Shown: piece by piece, positions 32,899-39,032 of the stretch
Numbering within the stretch: the stretch's first letter is position 1
Layout: each line of letters starts with the position of its first letter
DNA from: Bacteroidales bacterium UBA6401
Lineage (GTDB): Bacteria > Bacteroidota > Bacteroidia > Bacteroidales > UBA932
Reading direction: 5' to 3'
DNA length: 39,032 nucleotides
Assembly (NCBI GenBank): GCA_002438635.1
Contig: DJPX01000036.1
Span: 1 to 39,032, forward strand
The notes under the pieces: generated by a model
Seen by the model: the letters and a program-made list of their open reading frames with translations, nothing else
The model's database searches: none
What the model was told of the DNA's origin: nothing
Position numbers and translations under genes: made by a program

Positions 32899-34452
32899 TT
32901 AAAATCCTAGTCCGAAGGCGACCCAAAACTGGGATTCCATCTCGGCCCATTGTTTGACGGCTTCGTTATGGATTTTCTCTGTTAGTGCATTTAGGTTTTC
33001 ACTTGTGGCTTCTGCATCGAGTTTACTTATTTCATTAGTCACAAATGTTTGCTGCTTTATTACATTATCCATAAATTGGTCCTTTGTCTTTTGCCAAGCG
33101 AGGGTTGCGAGTTTGTTGGCTTTGCGAAATTGCCATAGCGCTATATTGGGATCATAATGGTTTTGTCCACATTGGCCGTAAGCCTCTGGTAGGGAAGTGT
33201 TTCCACAAAATATCGGGATACGTGGGCTTTGGCCCGGATTATCTAATGAGAGATAGCATACTCCACCCACTGCATTTGGAAGATTCGCACGCAGTTGAAT
33301 CACAGTAGAATAGGAGCACCATGCTACTGAAACCGTTCTTTGAAATTCGACTGTTCCAGGTTTGATGTGATTCAGGGTGTTACGCATAGTGGTGGTCATC
33401 CACGGATTGGCGATCGGACTTATCTGACCGTCCTTTATAGTTATATTTTTGCACATATCCAGTTCTGTGCTTTCGTATGTGGAGCGCAGTAGCGCAAATA
33501 CATCTTCGACGCTTACCTTCTTATCCGGCTTTACGGAAAATGGAATTTCCTCCATCTCTTGGGTAAGCCCTAGTGAAGGGGCCAATGCATTTAATATAAA
33601 CCAGTCGCGCTCGCGGTAGTTACGTCCTCTGGCATAATCGGCTTTGTAGACTTTCCAGAATTTGAATTCGCTTTTTCCGTCCCATAGTCCATATTCCAGT
33701 GCCACTTTCTTTACATTGCGTGAGTAAAGGAAATTATCCGGATTATTCTTTTCGATGGCTCCAATCCGCGGAACATTGGCTGACACGCCCACATGTTCGT
33801 CCGGTAGTCTTTTGGCAACCCATACCGCCCCGGTTTTATCTTTTCCGCATCCTATAATTTCAAAGAACCACACTTCTTTCGGATCCGCTATGGTAAGACA
33901 TTCTCCACTGTCAGCATAACCATATTTTTCGGCCAATCTGCCCATCATCAGTACTGCTTCCCTGGCTGTAGAGCATCGTTCAAGTGCCAGTCTTTCAAGT
34001 TCTTCGATTAGAAACATTGAATTCGGGTTCTGTAGCGTGTCTGGTCCTCCCCAAGTGGTCTCTCCTATGCCTAACTGCTTTTCATTCAGGCAAGGATAGG
34101 CAGTATTCAAGTAGGCAAATGTATGCTTGACTTGTGGTATGGTTCCGGCCAATTCGATACCAGTAGAATCATTTCTGCAACTGGTTTTCATGGTGTTTTT
34201 GTAAACCTTGCGCATTTCCCCTTTGCGGTGTTCTTGAGCTGGCTCGATGCTGAGCCAAGTACGGTATTTGCCATCACATGTGTGTGAGGTTATCACACTT
34301 GCATCCGTGCTAGCCTGTGCTCCGACAATAATGCTGGTGCAACTCTGCTTCCATCCGGGCTCATCTGTTTGTGCAAGAGCTGCGGTGTGGAGAAAGGAGA
34401 GATTGGCATATAAAAAGAATGCTGAGAATATTATATATAAGTAGCGTTTCAT
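32899..34452 (-). CDS. C69-family dipeptidase
   Basis: C69 dipeptidases are N-terminal nucleophile enzymes acting on dipeptides or peptide fragments. I start at the ATG at 34452 (MKRYLYIIF), 2 bases after the DUF5715 stop. The 517-residue product has a signal peptide to about AALA-Q (residue 27) and the likely nucleophile C38 in QSCTSIIVG. Further family blocks are IGETTWGGPDTLQNPN and LALERCSTAREAVLMMGRLAEKYGY. It is exported. Its place after a peptidoglycan-peptidase-like gene suggests turnover of cell-wall or dietary peptides; that is inference. Confidence 0.9.
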   Translation of the reverse strand: MKRYLYIIFSAFFLYANLSFLHTAALAQTDEPGWKQSCTSIIVGAQASTDASVITSHTCDGKYRTWLSIEPAQEHRKGEMRKVYKNTMKTSCRNDSTGIELAGTIPQVKHTFAYLNTAYPCLNEKQLGIGETTWGGPDTLQNPNSMFLIEELERLALERCSTAREAVLMMGRLAEKYGYADSGECLTIADPKEVWFFEIIGCGKDKTGAVWVAKRLPDEHVGVSANVPRIGAIEKNNPDNFLYSRNVKKVALEYGLWDGKSEFKFWKVYKADYARGRNYRERDWFILNALAPSLGLTQEMEEIPFSVKPDKKVSVEDVFALLRSTYESTELDMCKNITIKDGQISPIANPWMTTTMRNTLNHIKPGTVEFQRTVSVAWCSYSTVIQLRANLPNAVGGVCYLSLDNPGQSPRIPIFCGNTSLPEAYGQCGQNHYDPNIALWQFRKANKLATLAWQKTKDQFMDNVIKQQTFVTNEISKLDAEATSENLNALTEKIHNEAVKQWAEMESQFWVAFGLGF

Positions 34453-34454
34453 AA

Positions 34455-35237
34455 TCAATAGGTAGCTGTTATATGGAAACAATGTTCTTTCTTTTCGTAT
34501 TTGACTAAGCATTTGCCGGCTTTTTTGCGGTCTAAGAGCACTTCTCCAAGGACTTTAGTTAGCTCGTATGGCTGCATAAATGACTCGCAGGCATCATCAT
34601 TATCACGATCGTAGATGGTATAGGCGATGTCAAATGTGGTTCCATAACAATGGGCAGAATTATCGGATGCGTTGGGATTTCCGCTTTTGCGAAGATTTTT
34701 TACATCTTCCTCGCTTCTTAAAACGGAAGATACTACCAGGCGATAGTCATCCAAAAGGTTTTTGCTCTTTAGGGAATCTTTGAAGGCTTGTCCTATAGCA
34801 TTTAGTTCGCTGGCAGCTCCCCTTGTTAGGTATGGAGATGAATATCTAAGGGTATATATGGTATAGAGACGATTTGACTTTATTTTAATGAGTTGTCTAT
34901 TCCCTGGAATCTCTGCTCTTGTTCGTGGGGGAGTGTCTAGTCCTACTTTTCTAGCTATGGCAAGGTGTTCTTCATTAATGTCTTTGAAAAGATTTTTATA
35001 GTTAGGTCTATTATGGTAGTAAATAACTTCTTTTCGTGTTTTCTCTTCCTTTTTCTTGTCTTCCGGAATGGATTCAGAGACTATGTCGTCGTCTTTTACG
35101 TTTTGGGAAATTGCTACATTGGGGTCGGCATCGTGGCTCCTGGATGCGCACCCCGCAGTTGAAAGCCCTAACAGATAGCCTATTAGAAAGGGAATAAATA
35201 TGACAAGGAATCCTTTTGTGCTTTTCTTTAGTTTCAT
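34455..35237 (-). CDS. DUF5715 protein, probable M15-like peptidoglycan peptidase
   Basis: The 260-residue protein has an N-terminal membrane segment (residues about 9-29) ending at LSTAGCASRS, which could be a lipoprotein signal or an uncleaved anchor. A linker rich in Lys and Glu follows. The C-terminal domain carries SAHCYGTTFDIAY, with the H-x(3)-G/T...D arrangement of M15 zinc peptidases, and ends with a second zinc-like motif HCFHITATY. This fits DUF5715, related to D-Ala-D-Ala carboxypeptidases. It overlaps folE by 4 bases and is followed 2 bases later by the C69 gene. Confidence 0.75.
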   Translation of the reverse strand: MKLKKSTKGFLVIFIPFLIGYLLGLSTAGCASRSHDADPNVAISQNVKDDDIVSESIPEDKKKEEKTRKEVIYYHNRPNYKNLFKDINEEHLAIARKVGLDTPPRTRAEIPGNRQLIKIKSNRLYTIYTLRYSSPYLTRGAASELNAIGQAFKDSLKSKNLLDDYRLVVSSVLRSEEDVKNLRKSGNPNASDNSAHCYGTTFDIAYTIYDRDNDDACESFMQPYELTKVLGEVLLDRKKAGKCLVKYEKKEHCFHITATY

Positions 35238-35821
35238 TTGATAAGGTTTAAAAATTCATTTCTTGTTTTGTCTGAATTTAGAAATGCGCCACTGAATGCT
35301 GATGTGGTCGTAATGGCATTGGATTTCTCTACTCCGCGTATCTGCATACATGTATGGCTTGCTTCTATAACCACAGCTACACCTAATGGATGCAGCGCTT
35401 CCTCTATACAATCGCGTATTTGAACAGTCAGCCGTTCCTGCACTTGTAGTCTTCGGGCAAATGTTTCTACCACTCTGGCGATTTTACTTAATCCGGTGAT
35501 TTTGCCATTGGGTATGTAGGCTATATGGCATTTGCCTATAAATGGTAGAAGGTGGTGCTCACAGGTGCTGTATAGTTCAATGTCTTTGACTAGTACCATC
35601 TGTTGGTACTCTTCGTCAAAGGTTGCGCTACGAATTATTTCTACGCCATTTTCCTGATAGCCTTTTGTTATGAATTGCAGGGCTTTCGCTACACGTTCAG
35701 GGGTTTTAACAAGTCCTTCCCTATGTGGATTATCGTCAAGCAGTTCTAAGATGGCTTTTACATGTGCTGCTATTTTTTCAGTTATATCAGGGTCGTATTG
35801 TTCTATTTTTTTAAAAGACAT
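35234..35821 (-). CDS. folE: GTP cyclohydrolase I
   Basis: FolE makes 7,8-dihydroneopterin triphosphate from GTP, the first step to folate (or queuosine precursors). The 195-residue protein has the zinc and active-site motif CEHHLLPFIGKCHIAYIP and the second cysteine in EASHTCMQIRGVEK. The KIARVVETFARRLQVQERLT block is typical of the standard homododecameric type. The start is 5 bases after the DXS-like gene and the end overlaps DUF5715 by 4 bases, so it is within one operon. Confidence 0.96.
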   Translation of the reverse strand: MSFKKIEQYDPDITEKIAAHVKAILELLDDNPHREGLVKTPERVAKALQFITKGYQENGVEIIRSATFDEEYQQMVLVKDIELYSTCEHHLLPFIGKCHIAYIPNGKITGLSKIARVVETFARRLQVQERLTVQIRDCIEEALHPLGVAVVIEASHTCMQIRGVEKSNAITTTSAFSGAFLNSDKTRNEFLNLIK

Positions 35822-35826
35822 AGTTT

Positions 35827-37638
35827 CTATAATTTATTTTGTTCTGCAAGGTTTCCTATGATTTCCATCACATCTTCTGCTATTTGCTCATCAAGTAAAC
35901 GATTGTCTGATAGAAGTTGTTGAAGAACGAAGCGGTCATATAGGCCTTTTTTAATGCCTTTGACGAGTACTTTCATATTAGAAGTTCCGTAGTAGGCGGC
36001 AATGCGTTCCCCGAAACCACCATCTTTGCAACCATCCTCAAGTGTCACCACAAGGTTATGATTTGATTTCAGCGTTTCAAGAATATCTGCATCGACATCA
36101 TTTAGATATCGTGGATTGATAAGAGTGGCATTAATGCCCTTTCTTGCAAGTAATTGCCTAACATTCTCGCCTTTTTGGTAGAAAGACCCGGCTGCAATTA
36201 GGGCAACATCCTTTCCATGGTGTGTCAGCTTATATTTTGGCTCGAAGCTATAGGTCGTGTCGACTAACTCGGCAGTGTGGTTAACTCCGTTGCTTGGGAC
36301 ACGAATGGCAATTGGCTTTTTGCCTTGAAGAATAGCCCAATGTAGCATGGCGAAGTATTCTTCGCAAGTGGTAGGGGCAAGATAGATGAGTCCGGGGATG
36401 CTGGTAAGCATAGGTATGTCGAAAAGGCAGATATGTGTAATGTCATTCATCGTGCCGGCTCCGCCATTCATTACATTGATGACAGCAGGATTAGAGTTAA
36501 TGCAAAGGTCTTGCGCTATTTGATCATAGGTACGCTGAATGAAAGTGCTGTTAACAGTCCATACTGGATGTAGTCCACCCTTTGCCATACCGGATATCAT
36601 AGCTACAGCCTGTTCTTCTGCTATGCCCATATCGATATGTTGTTTTCCTGCTTCTTTTCGCTTTTCTGGAGTAAAACCAGCTACGCCAGGGGTTCCTGCG
36701 GTCACAGCAATGAGGGTTTTGTCTTTTTTCATCTGTTGCAGCATCCAATCAGAGAATAGCTGTTCATATTTTTCGCATTCAATTACTTCGGGGTTGCTGC
36801 CATCTTCATTCTTGCGTGGACGAGAGCCATCTTCTTCGTTAAATGGTAATCCCCAGTGCCATGCTTCTTTGTCCTTTATGGCTGGAGCATAACCATGTCC
36901 TTTTTCTGTGTGAATGTGAATGATTGTGGGCTTGCAAGTGCCTTTTACGCTTCTAAATACTTCGATAAGTTTCTCGATATCGTTACCTTCTTCTAAGTAT
37001 TTATAGTCAAATCCCCAAGATTTGAACCAGTTGTTTTTATATGTGCCGTTGCTCTCGCGTAGGGCCCGCAGGTTTTTATATATACCACCATGATTTTCGG
37101 CGATGGACATTTCGTTGTCATTGACCACAATGATAATACCTGTGCCAATTTCTGATGCTTCGTCAAGGCCTTCGAAAGCCTCGCCACCCGAGAGAGAGCC
37201 ATCGCCTATTACGGCAATTATATTTTCGTTTGTTCCCTTGATGTCACGTGCCTTTTGCAGACCTGTGGCAAGACTTATTGAGGTGGAGGTGTGGCCCACT
37301 TCGAAGTTATCGTATACGGGGCATTCTCTCGGTGATGAATATCCGCTGATGGCATTCATCTGGTCTATGTTTCCAATAAATCCCGATACTCTGCCGGTTA
37401 ATATTTTATGTGCATAACATTGGTGGCTTACATCAAATACGAGTTTGTCCACGGGCGCATCGAAAACATAGTGAAGCGCCACGGTTGCCTCTACGAAGCC
37501 AAGGTTAGGACCTATGTGTCCTCCTATTTTGCTGACACGATTTAAAATAGCTTCGCGTGTCTCATTGGCTACGATTTGCAATTCCTTAATGTTCAGCCTT
37601 TTCAAGTCGGCCGGTGACTTTATTTTTTCGATATACAT
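35827..37638 (-). CDS. DXS-like transketolase-family enzyme (annotated dxs by similarity, atypical)
   Basis: Canonical DXS makes 1-deoxy-D-xylulose-5-phosphate from pyruvate and glyceraldehyde-3-phosphate. I start at the ATG at 37638 (MYIEKIKSPADLKRL); the frame upstream to 37707 reads through the promoter. The 603-residue product has the domain order of DXS: GGHIGPNLG with H41, the TPP motif GDGSLSGG (145-152) with NDNEMS, a transketolase-like middle domain with GIAEEQAV, and a C-terminal domain. However, three arginines conserved in DXS are replaced: DRAG by MNGG (N391), YLRxIP by MLTSIP (T412), and YPRG by VPSN (S449). A different acceptor is plausible. It heads the operon with folE. Confidence 0.78.
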   Translation of the reverse strand: MYIEKIKSPADLKRLNIKELQIVANETREAILNRVSKIGGHIGPNLGFVEATVALHYVFDAPVDKLVFDVSHQCYAHKILTGRVSGFIGNIDQMNAISGYSSPRECPVYDNFEVGHTSTSISLATGLQKARDIKGTNENIIAVIGDGSLSGGEAFEGLDEASEIGTGIIIVVNDNEMSIAENHGGIYKNLRALRESNGTYKNNWFKSWGFDYKYLEEGNDIEKLIEVFRSVKGTCKPTIIHIHTEKGHGYAPAIKDKEAWHWGLPFNEEDGSRPRKNEDGSNPEVIECEKYEQLFSDWMLQQMKKDKTLIAVTAGTPGVAGFTPEKRKEAGKQHIDMGIAEEQAVAMISGMAKGGLHPVWTVNSTFIQRTYDQIAQDLCINSNPAVINVMNGGAGTMNDITHICLFDIPMLTSIPGLIYLAPTTCEEYFAMLHWAILQGKKPIAIRVPSNGVNHTAELVDTTYSFEPKYKLTHHGKDVALIAAGSFYQKGENVRQLLARKGINATLINPRYLNDVDADILETLKSNHNLVVTLEDGCKDGGFGERIAAYYGTSNMKVLVKGIKKGLYDRFVLQQLLSDNRLLDEQIAEDVMEIIGNLAEQNKL

Positions 37639-37704
37639 AATTTTATCCGTATGATATTTGTGGGTAGGTAAGTAAATACTACTTTGAGTCAATATAAATC
37701 GATG

Positions 37705-37712
37705 CAAAAGTA
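37705..37712 (-). promoter_or_regulatory. Candidate -7 box for the DXS-like operon
   Basis: TACTTTTG on the minus strand fits TAnnTTTG, giving a leader of about 60 bases before the start at 37638. No clear -33 box. Confidence 0.45.
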
Positions 37713-37771
37713 GCGAATTTTCCCTAATGTATCTAACCCCTTTTTATTATTGAATCATTATTATGCTACTT

Positions 37772-37835
37772 TTATCATCTAAGTAGTCTTTTGGGGTCCA
37801 TATCACTCTTCTTCTTCGAAAGAAAGCTATCCTCA
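37772..37835 (+). repeat. Degenerate piece of the interspersed repeat
   Basis: TATCATCTAAGTAGTCTTTT resembles TATCATCTTAGTAAGTCTTT of the copy at 9855, and CTTCTTCGAAAGAAAG resembles its internal hairpin. The ends are not recognisable. Confidence 0.4.
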
Positions 37836-38043
37836 GAACATCTATCTAGCTTATAATTAGTTGCTAAGAGTAAAACTTCCGGATGGATACTTTGATTATT
37901 AATATGTTATAGCGTGAGATGGATTATTTAGGTGACATAATGATGATGTTGAGAAATCTTTATATTAACTATTCTTGATAGGGAATGCCTTTTTTAGGAT
38001 AGAATACCATTTTGATACTTAGCGATGTGGCCTACCTAGCCAT

Positions 38044-38146
38044 TTAGTAACCTTCAAAAATTAACCGGTATCATCTTAGTAAATCTTTTTGGTTCCTCGA
38101 AAATCTAATGCTAATCTGACGCAACTTATTTTTTTCACGTTACTAA
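38044..38146 (+). repeat. Complete copy of the interspersed repeat, 103 bp
   Basis: It has perfect 8-base inverted ends, TTAGTAAC and GTTACTAA, and an internal CTTAGTAA. It aligns along its length with the reverse complement of 30564-30665. No ORF is inside. Target-site duplications are not obvious. Confidence 0.8.
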
Positions 38147-38282
38147 GTATTTGAAAATACGATATTCTTTATGATCCTAATGTAGTATAGGTGCTAATGA
38201 GAGTGGAGAGTTTTTAAAAAAGTGCTTAAAATAAAGGAAAGTATGTGGGATGGATGGAATTATTTTATATCTTTGCGGCGTA

Positions 38283-38313
38283 TTGAAAATGTGATTTTGT
38301 GGCCTTAGATTTG
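38283..38313 (+). promoter_or_regulatory. Promoter candidate of the DUF2795 gene
   Basis: TTG at 38283-38285, 20 bases, then TAGATTTG at 38306-38313 fit the Bacteroidota promoter. The leader would be about 63 bases. Another -7 match, TATCTTTG, is at 38268-38275. Confidence 0.6.
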
Positions 38314-38383
38314 GTGTACTTATGTTAGAAAAAAAAGAATGTAAATACATTATTAATAGGCTGTAACTTAAATTGATAACATT

Positions 38384-38605
38384 ATGTTTTGGACATTGGA
38401 ATTGGCCGGCAGCTTGGATGATGCTCCATGGCCAGCAACTAAAGACGAATTAATTGATTATGCTAATCGTACGGGGGCTCCTCAAGATGTTTTAGAGAAC
38501 CTTCAGGAACTTGAAGATGATGGAGAGATATATGAAAGTATAGAAGATATCTGGCCAGACTATCCCACGAAGGACGATTTCTTCTTTAACGAGGAGGAGT
38601 ATTAA
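38384..38605 (+). CDS. DUF2795-family small acidic protein
   Basis: The 73-residue protein is strongly acidic with WPATKDELIDYANRTGAPQ, then ENLQELEDDGEIYES and IWPDYPTKDDFFFNEEEY. This matches a highly conserved Bacteroidota small protein of the DUF2795 type whose function is unknown. It has a clear promoter and terminator of its own, so it is an independent transcription unit. Confidence 0.88.
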   Translation: MFWTLELAGSLDDAPWPATKDELIDYANRTGAPQDVLENLQELEDDGEIYESIEDIWPDYPTKDDFFFNEEEY

Positions 38606-38652
38606 CCCATTATTGAAACCTTATTGATTGATTTTCAATAATTTATGATTGA

Positions 38653-38679
38653 AGCACTGGGAAGTCCCGGTGCTTTTTT
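38653..38679 (+). terminator. Terminator of the DUF2795 gene
   Basis: AGCACTGGG and CCCGGTGCT pair (one G-U) around AAGT, followed by TTTTT. Confidence 0.9.
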
Positions 38680-38718
38680 CGTGCCGAAAACGCCCCTTTT
38701 TCGGGCTGAAAACAGGCT

Positions 38719-38827
38719 CAAGAAGGCTCATCCTGTATTTGCCATCCCTGAACAATCTTCTTGTCAAGTTCAGCATAGTGTCCCACGGAAGGTAGTCGGC
38801 TGTTGTGTATGAATGTTTCTGGCTCAT
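38719..38827 (-). pseudogene. Fragment of a tyrosine recombinase/integrase
   Basis: On the minus strand the frame starting at 38827 reads TTADYLPWDTMLNLTRRLFR then DGKYRMSLL, which looks like the N-terminal part of a Bacteroidales tyrosine recombinase. After about residue 36 the match stops and the frame runs into low-complexity sequence and the DUF2795 terminator, so the catalytic domain is gone. The assignment is from remembered family sequence; no catalytic residues are present to confirm it. Confidence 0.5.
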
Positions 38828-38937
38828 ATATGTCGTAAATTATTGAATATAAATACAGACACGAACATAGCCGATTATTCTCAATTCCGCAAGGCTTTGC
38901 CTATAATGTAAAAGAACTATTCGGTAAATATTTATCT

Positions 38938-38964
38938 TATTCGCCGAATATTTTTCGGCGAATA
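38938..38964. repeat. Perfect palindrome near the right edge
   Basis: TATTCGCCGAA and TTCGGCGAATA are exact complements around TATTT. A related piece, TATTCGGTAAATATTT, lies just before it at 38919-38934. It sits 26 bases before a -7 box and may be an operator. Confidence 0.7.
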
Positions 38965-38989
38965 TGGCGGCTATTTCCCGAAAATTTCA

Positions 38990-38997
38990 TAGCTTTG
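38990..38997 (+). promoter_or_regulatory. Candidate -7 box of the gene at the right edge
   Basis: TAGCTTTG fits TAnnTTTG, 16 bases before the ATG at 39014. No clear -33 TTTG is seen. Confidence 0.45.
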
Positions 38998-39013
38998 CTG
39001 AAAATCTACGAAT

Positions 39014-39032
39014 ATGTATCTGCATCAAAGGA
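39014..39032 (+). CDS. Start of a gene cut by the window end
   Basis: ATG at 39014 opens a frame, MYLHQR, that runs off the window. Position after the palindrome and -7 box supports a real start. Similar openings occur in Bacteroidota ATP-binding (AAA, DUF4143-like) proteins, but six residues cannot decide. Confidence 0.35.

Larger units (their letters stand above)
37639..38383. other. 745-base intergenic region
   Basis: It holds the minus-strand promoter of the DXS-like gene, a degenerate repeat piece (37772-37835), a clean copy of the interspersed repeat (38044-38146), and plus-strand promoter boxes for the DUF2795 gene. I see no coding frame. Confidence 0.7.

Noticed and set aside
34453..34512. 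Longer start for the C69 dipeptidase
   Set aside because: It would place 20 residues ahead of a normal signal peptide and overlap DUF5715; the ATG at 34452 is better.
37639..37707. Longer start for the DXS-like gene
   Set aside because: The extension reads through the -7 box and leader region and has no family resemblance; the ATG at 37638 gives the expected N-terminus.
1..39032. CRISPR arrays, rRNA genes, complete insertion sequences
   Set aside because: I saw no regularly spaced repeats, no rRNA sequence and no intact transposase.

Overview
The window looks like a chromosomal segment of a Bacteroidota (Bacteroidales-type) bacterium. The evidence is the protein families (archaeal-type glycogen debranching enzyme next to a GT4 glycosyltransferase and a GH57 protein, DUF2490, DUF4491, DUF2795, DUF5715, a TraR/DksA protein lacking most zinc cysteines), and promoters of the Bacteroidota type (TTTG, about 20 bases, TAnnTTTG). 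The clearest promoters precede ileS (TTTG-N20-TATATTTG) and tRNA-Cys (TTTG-N19-TATTTTTG). I cannot name a genus.

Layout. Positions 1-1302 are an AT-rich accessory patch: the C-terminal end of a protein cut by the window edge, followed at once by two small membrane-anchored proteins that resemble each other, an arrangement typical of a secreted toxin and its immunity genes. dnaK follows with its own terminator. Positions 3481-12621 are a glycogen/alpha-glucan locus: branching enzyme, debranching enzyme, GT4 glycosyltransferase, GH57 protein and alpha-glucan phosphorylase. Positions 12612-16396 carry ribF, an unlisted 45-residue ORF, greA, a HIT protein, a thioredoxin-fold lipoprotein and a DUF2490 protein. 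A converging pair (cvpA, tsaB) ends there. Positions 17652-25692 run ileS, traR/dksA-like, lspA, GH27 alpha-galactosidase, gtrA and uvrB, mostly with overlaps or tiny gaps. htpG and an acyl-CoA synthetase lie on the minus strand to 29278. After that come a HAD protein, DUF4491, tRNA-Cys, a porin-like protein, gph, and a four-gene minus-strand operon (DXS-like, folE, DUF5715 peptidase-like, C69 dipeptidase). The right end (37639-39032) is gene-poor, with interspersed repeats, a DUF2795 gene, a decayed tyrosine recombinase fragment and the promoter plus first codons of another gene.

How the parts work together. The glycogen genes give a near-complete storage cycle (elongation, branching, phosphorolysis, debranching) without glgA or glgC in view. 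dnaK and htpG, 26 kb apart and on opposite strands, share the palindrome TGACA-N3-TGTCA upstream, each followed by a leader hairpin, which suggests common stress control. A repeat of about 103 bp with inverted ends TTAGTAAC/GTTACTAA occurs in at least two good copies and one or two diverged ones, always between genes. The most notable observations are the shared chaperone palindrome, the MITE-like repeat family, the swapped GxHH motif in IleRS, the DXS-like enzyme lacking the usual arginines, the candidate small RNA at 30374-30472, and the edge effector/immunity locus.
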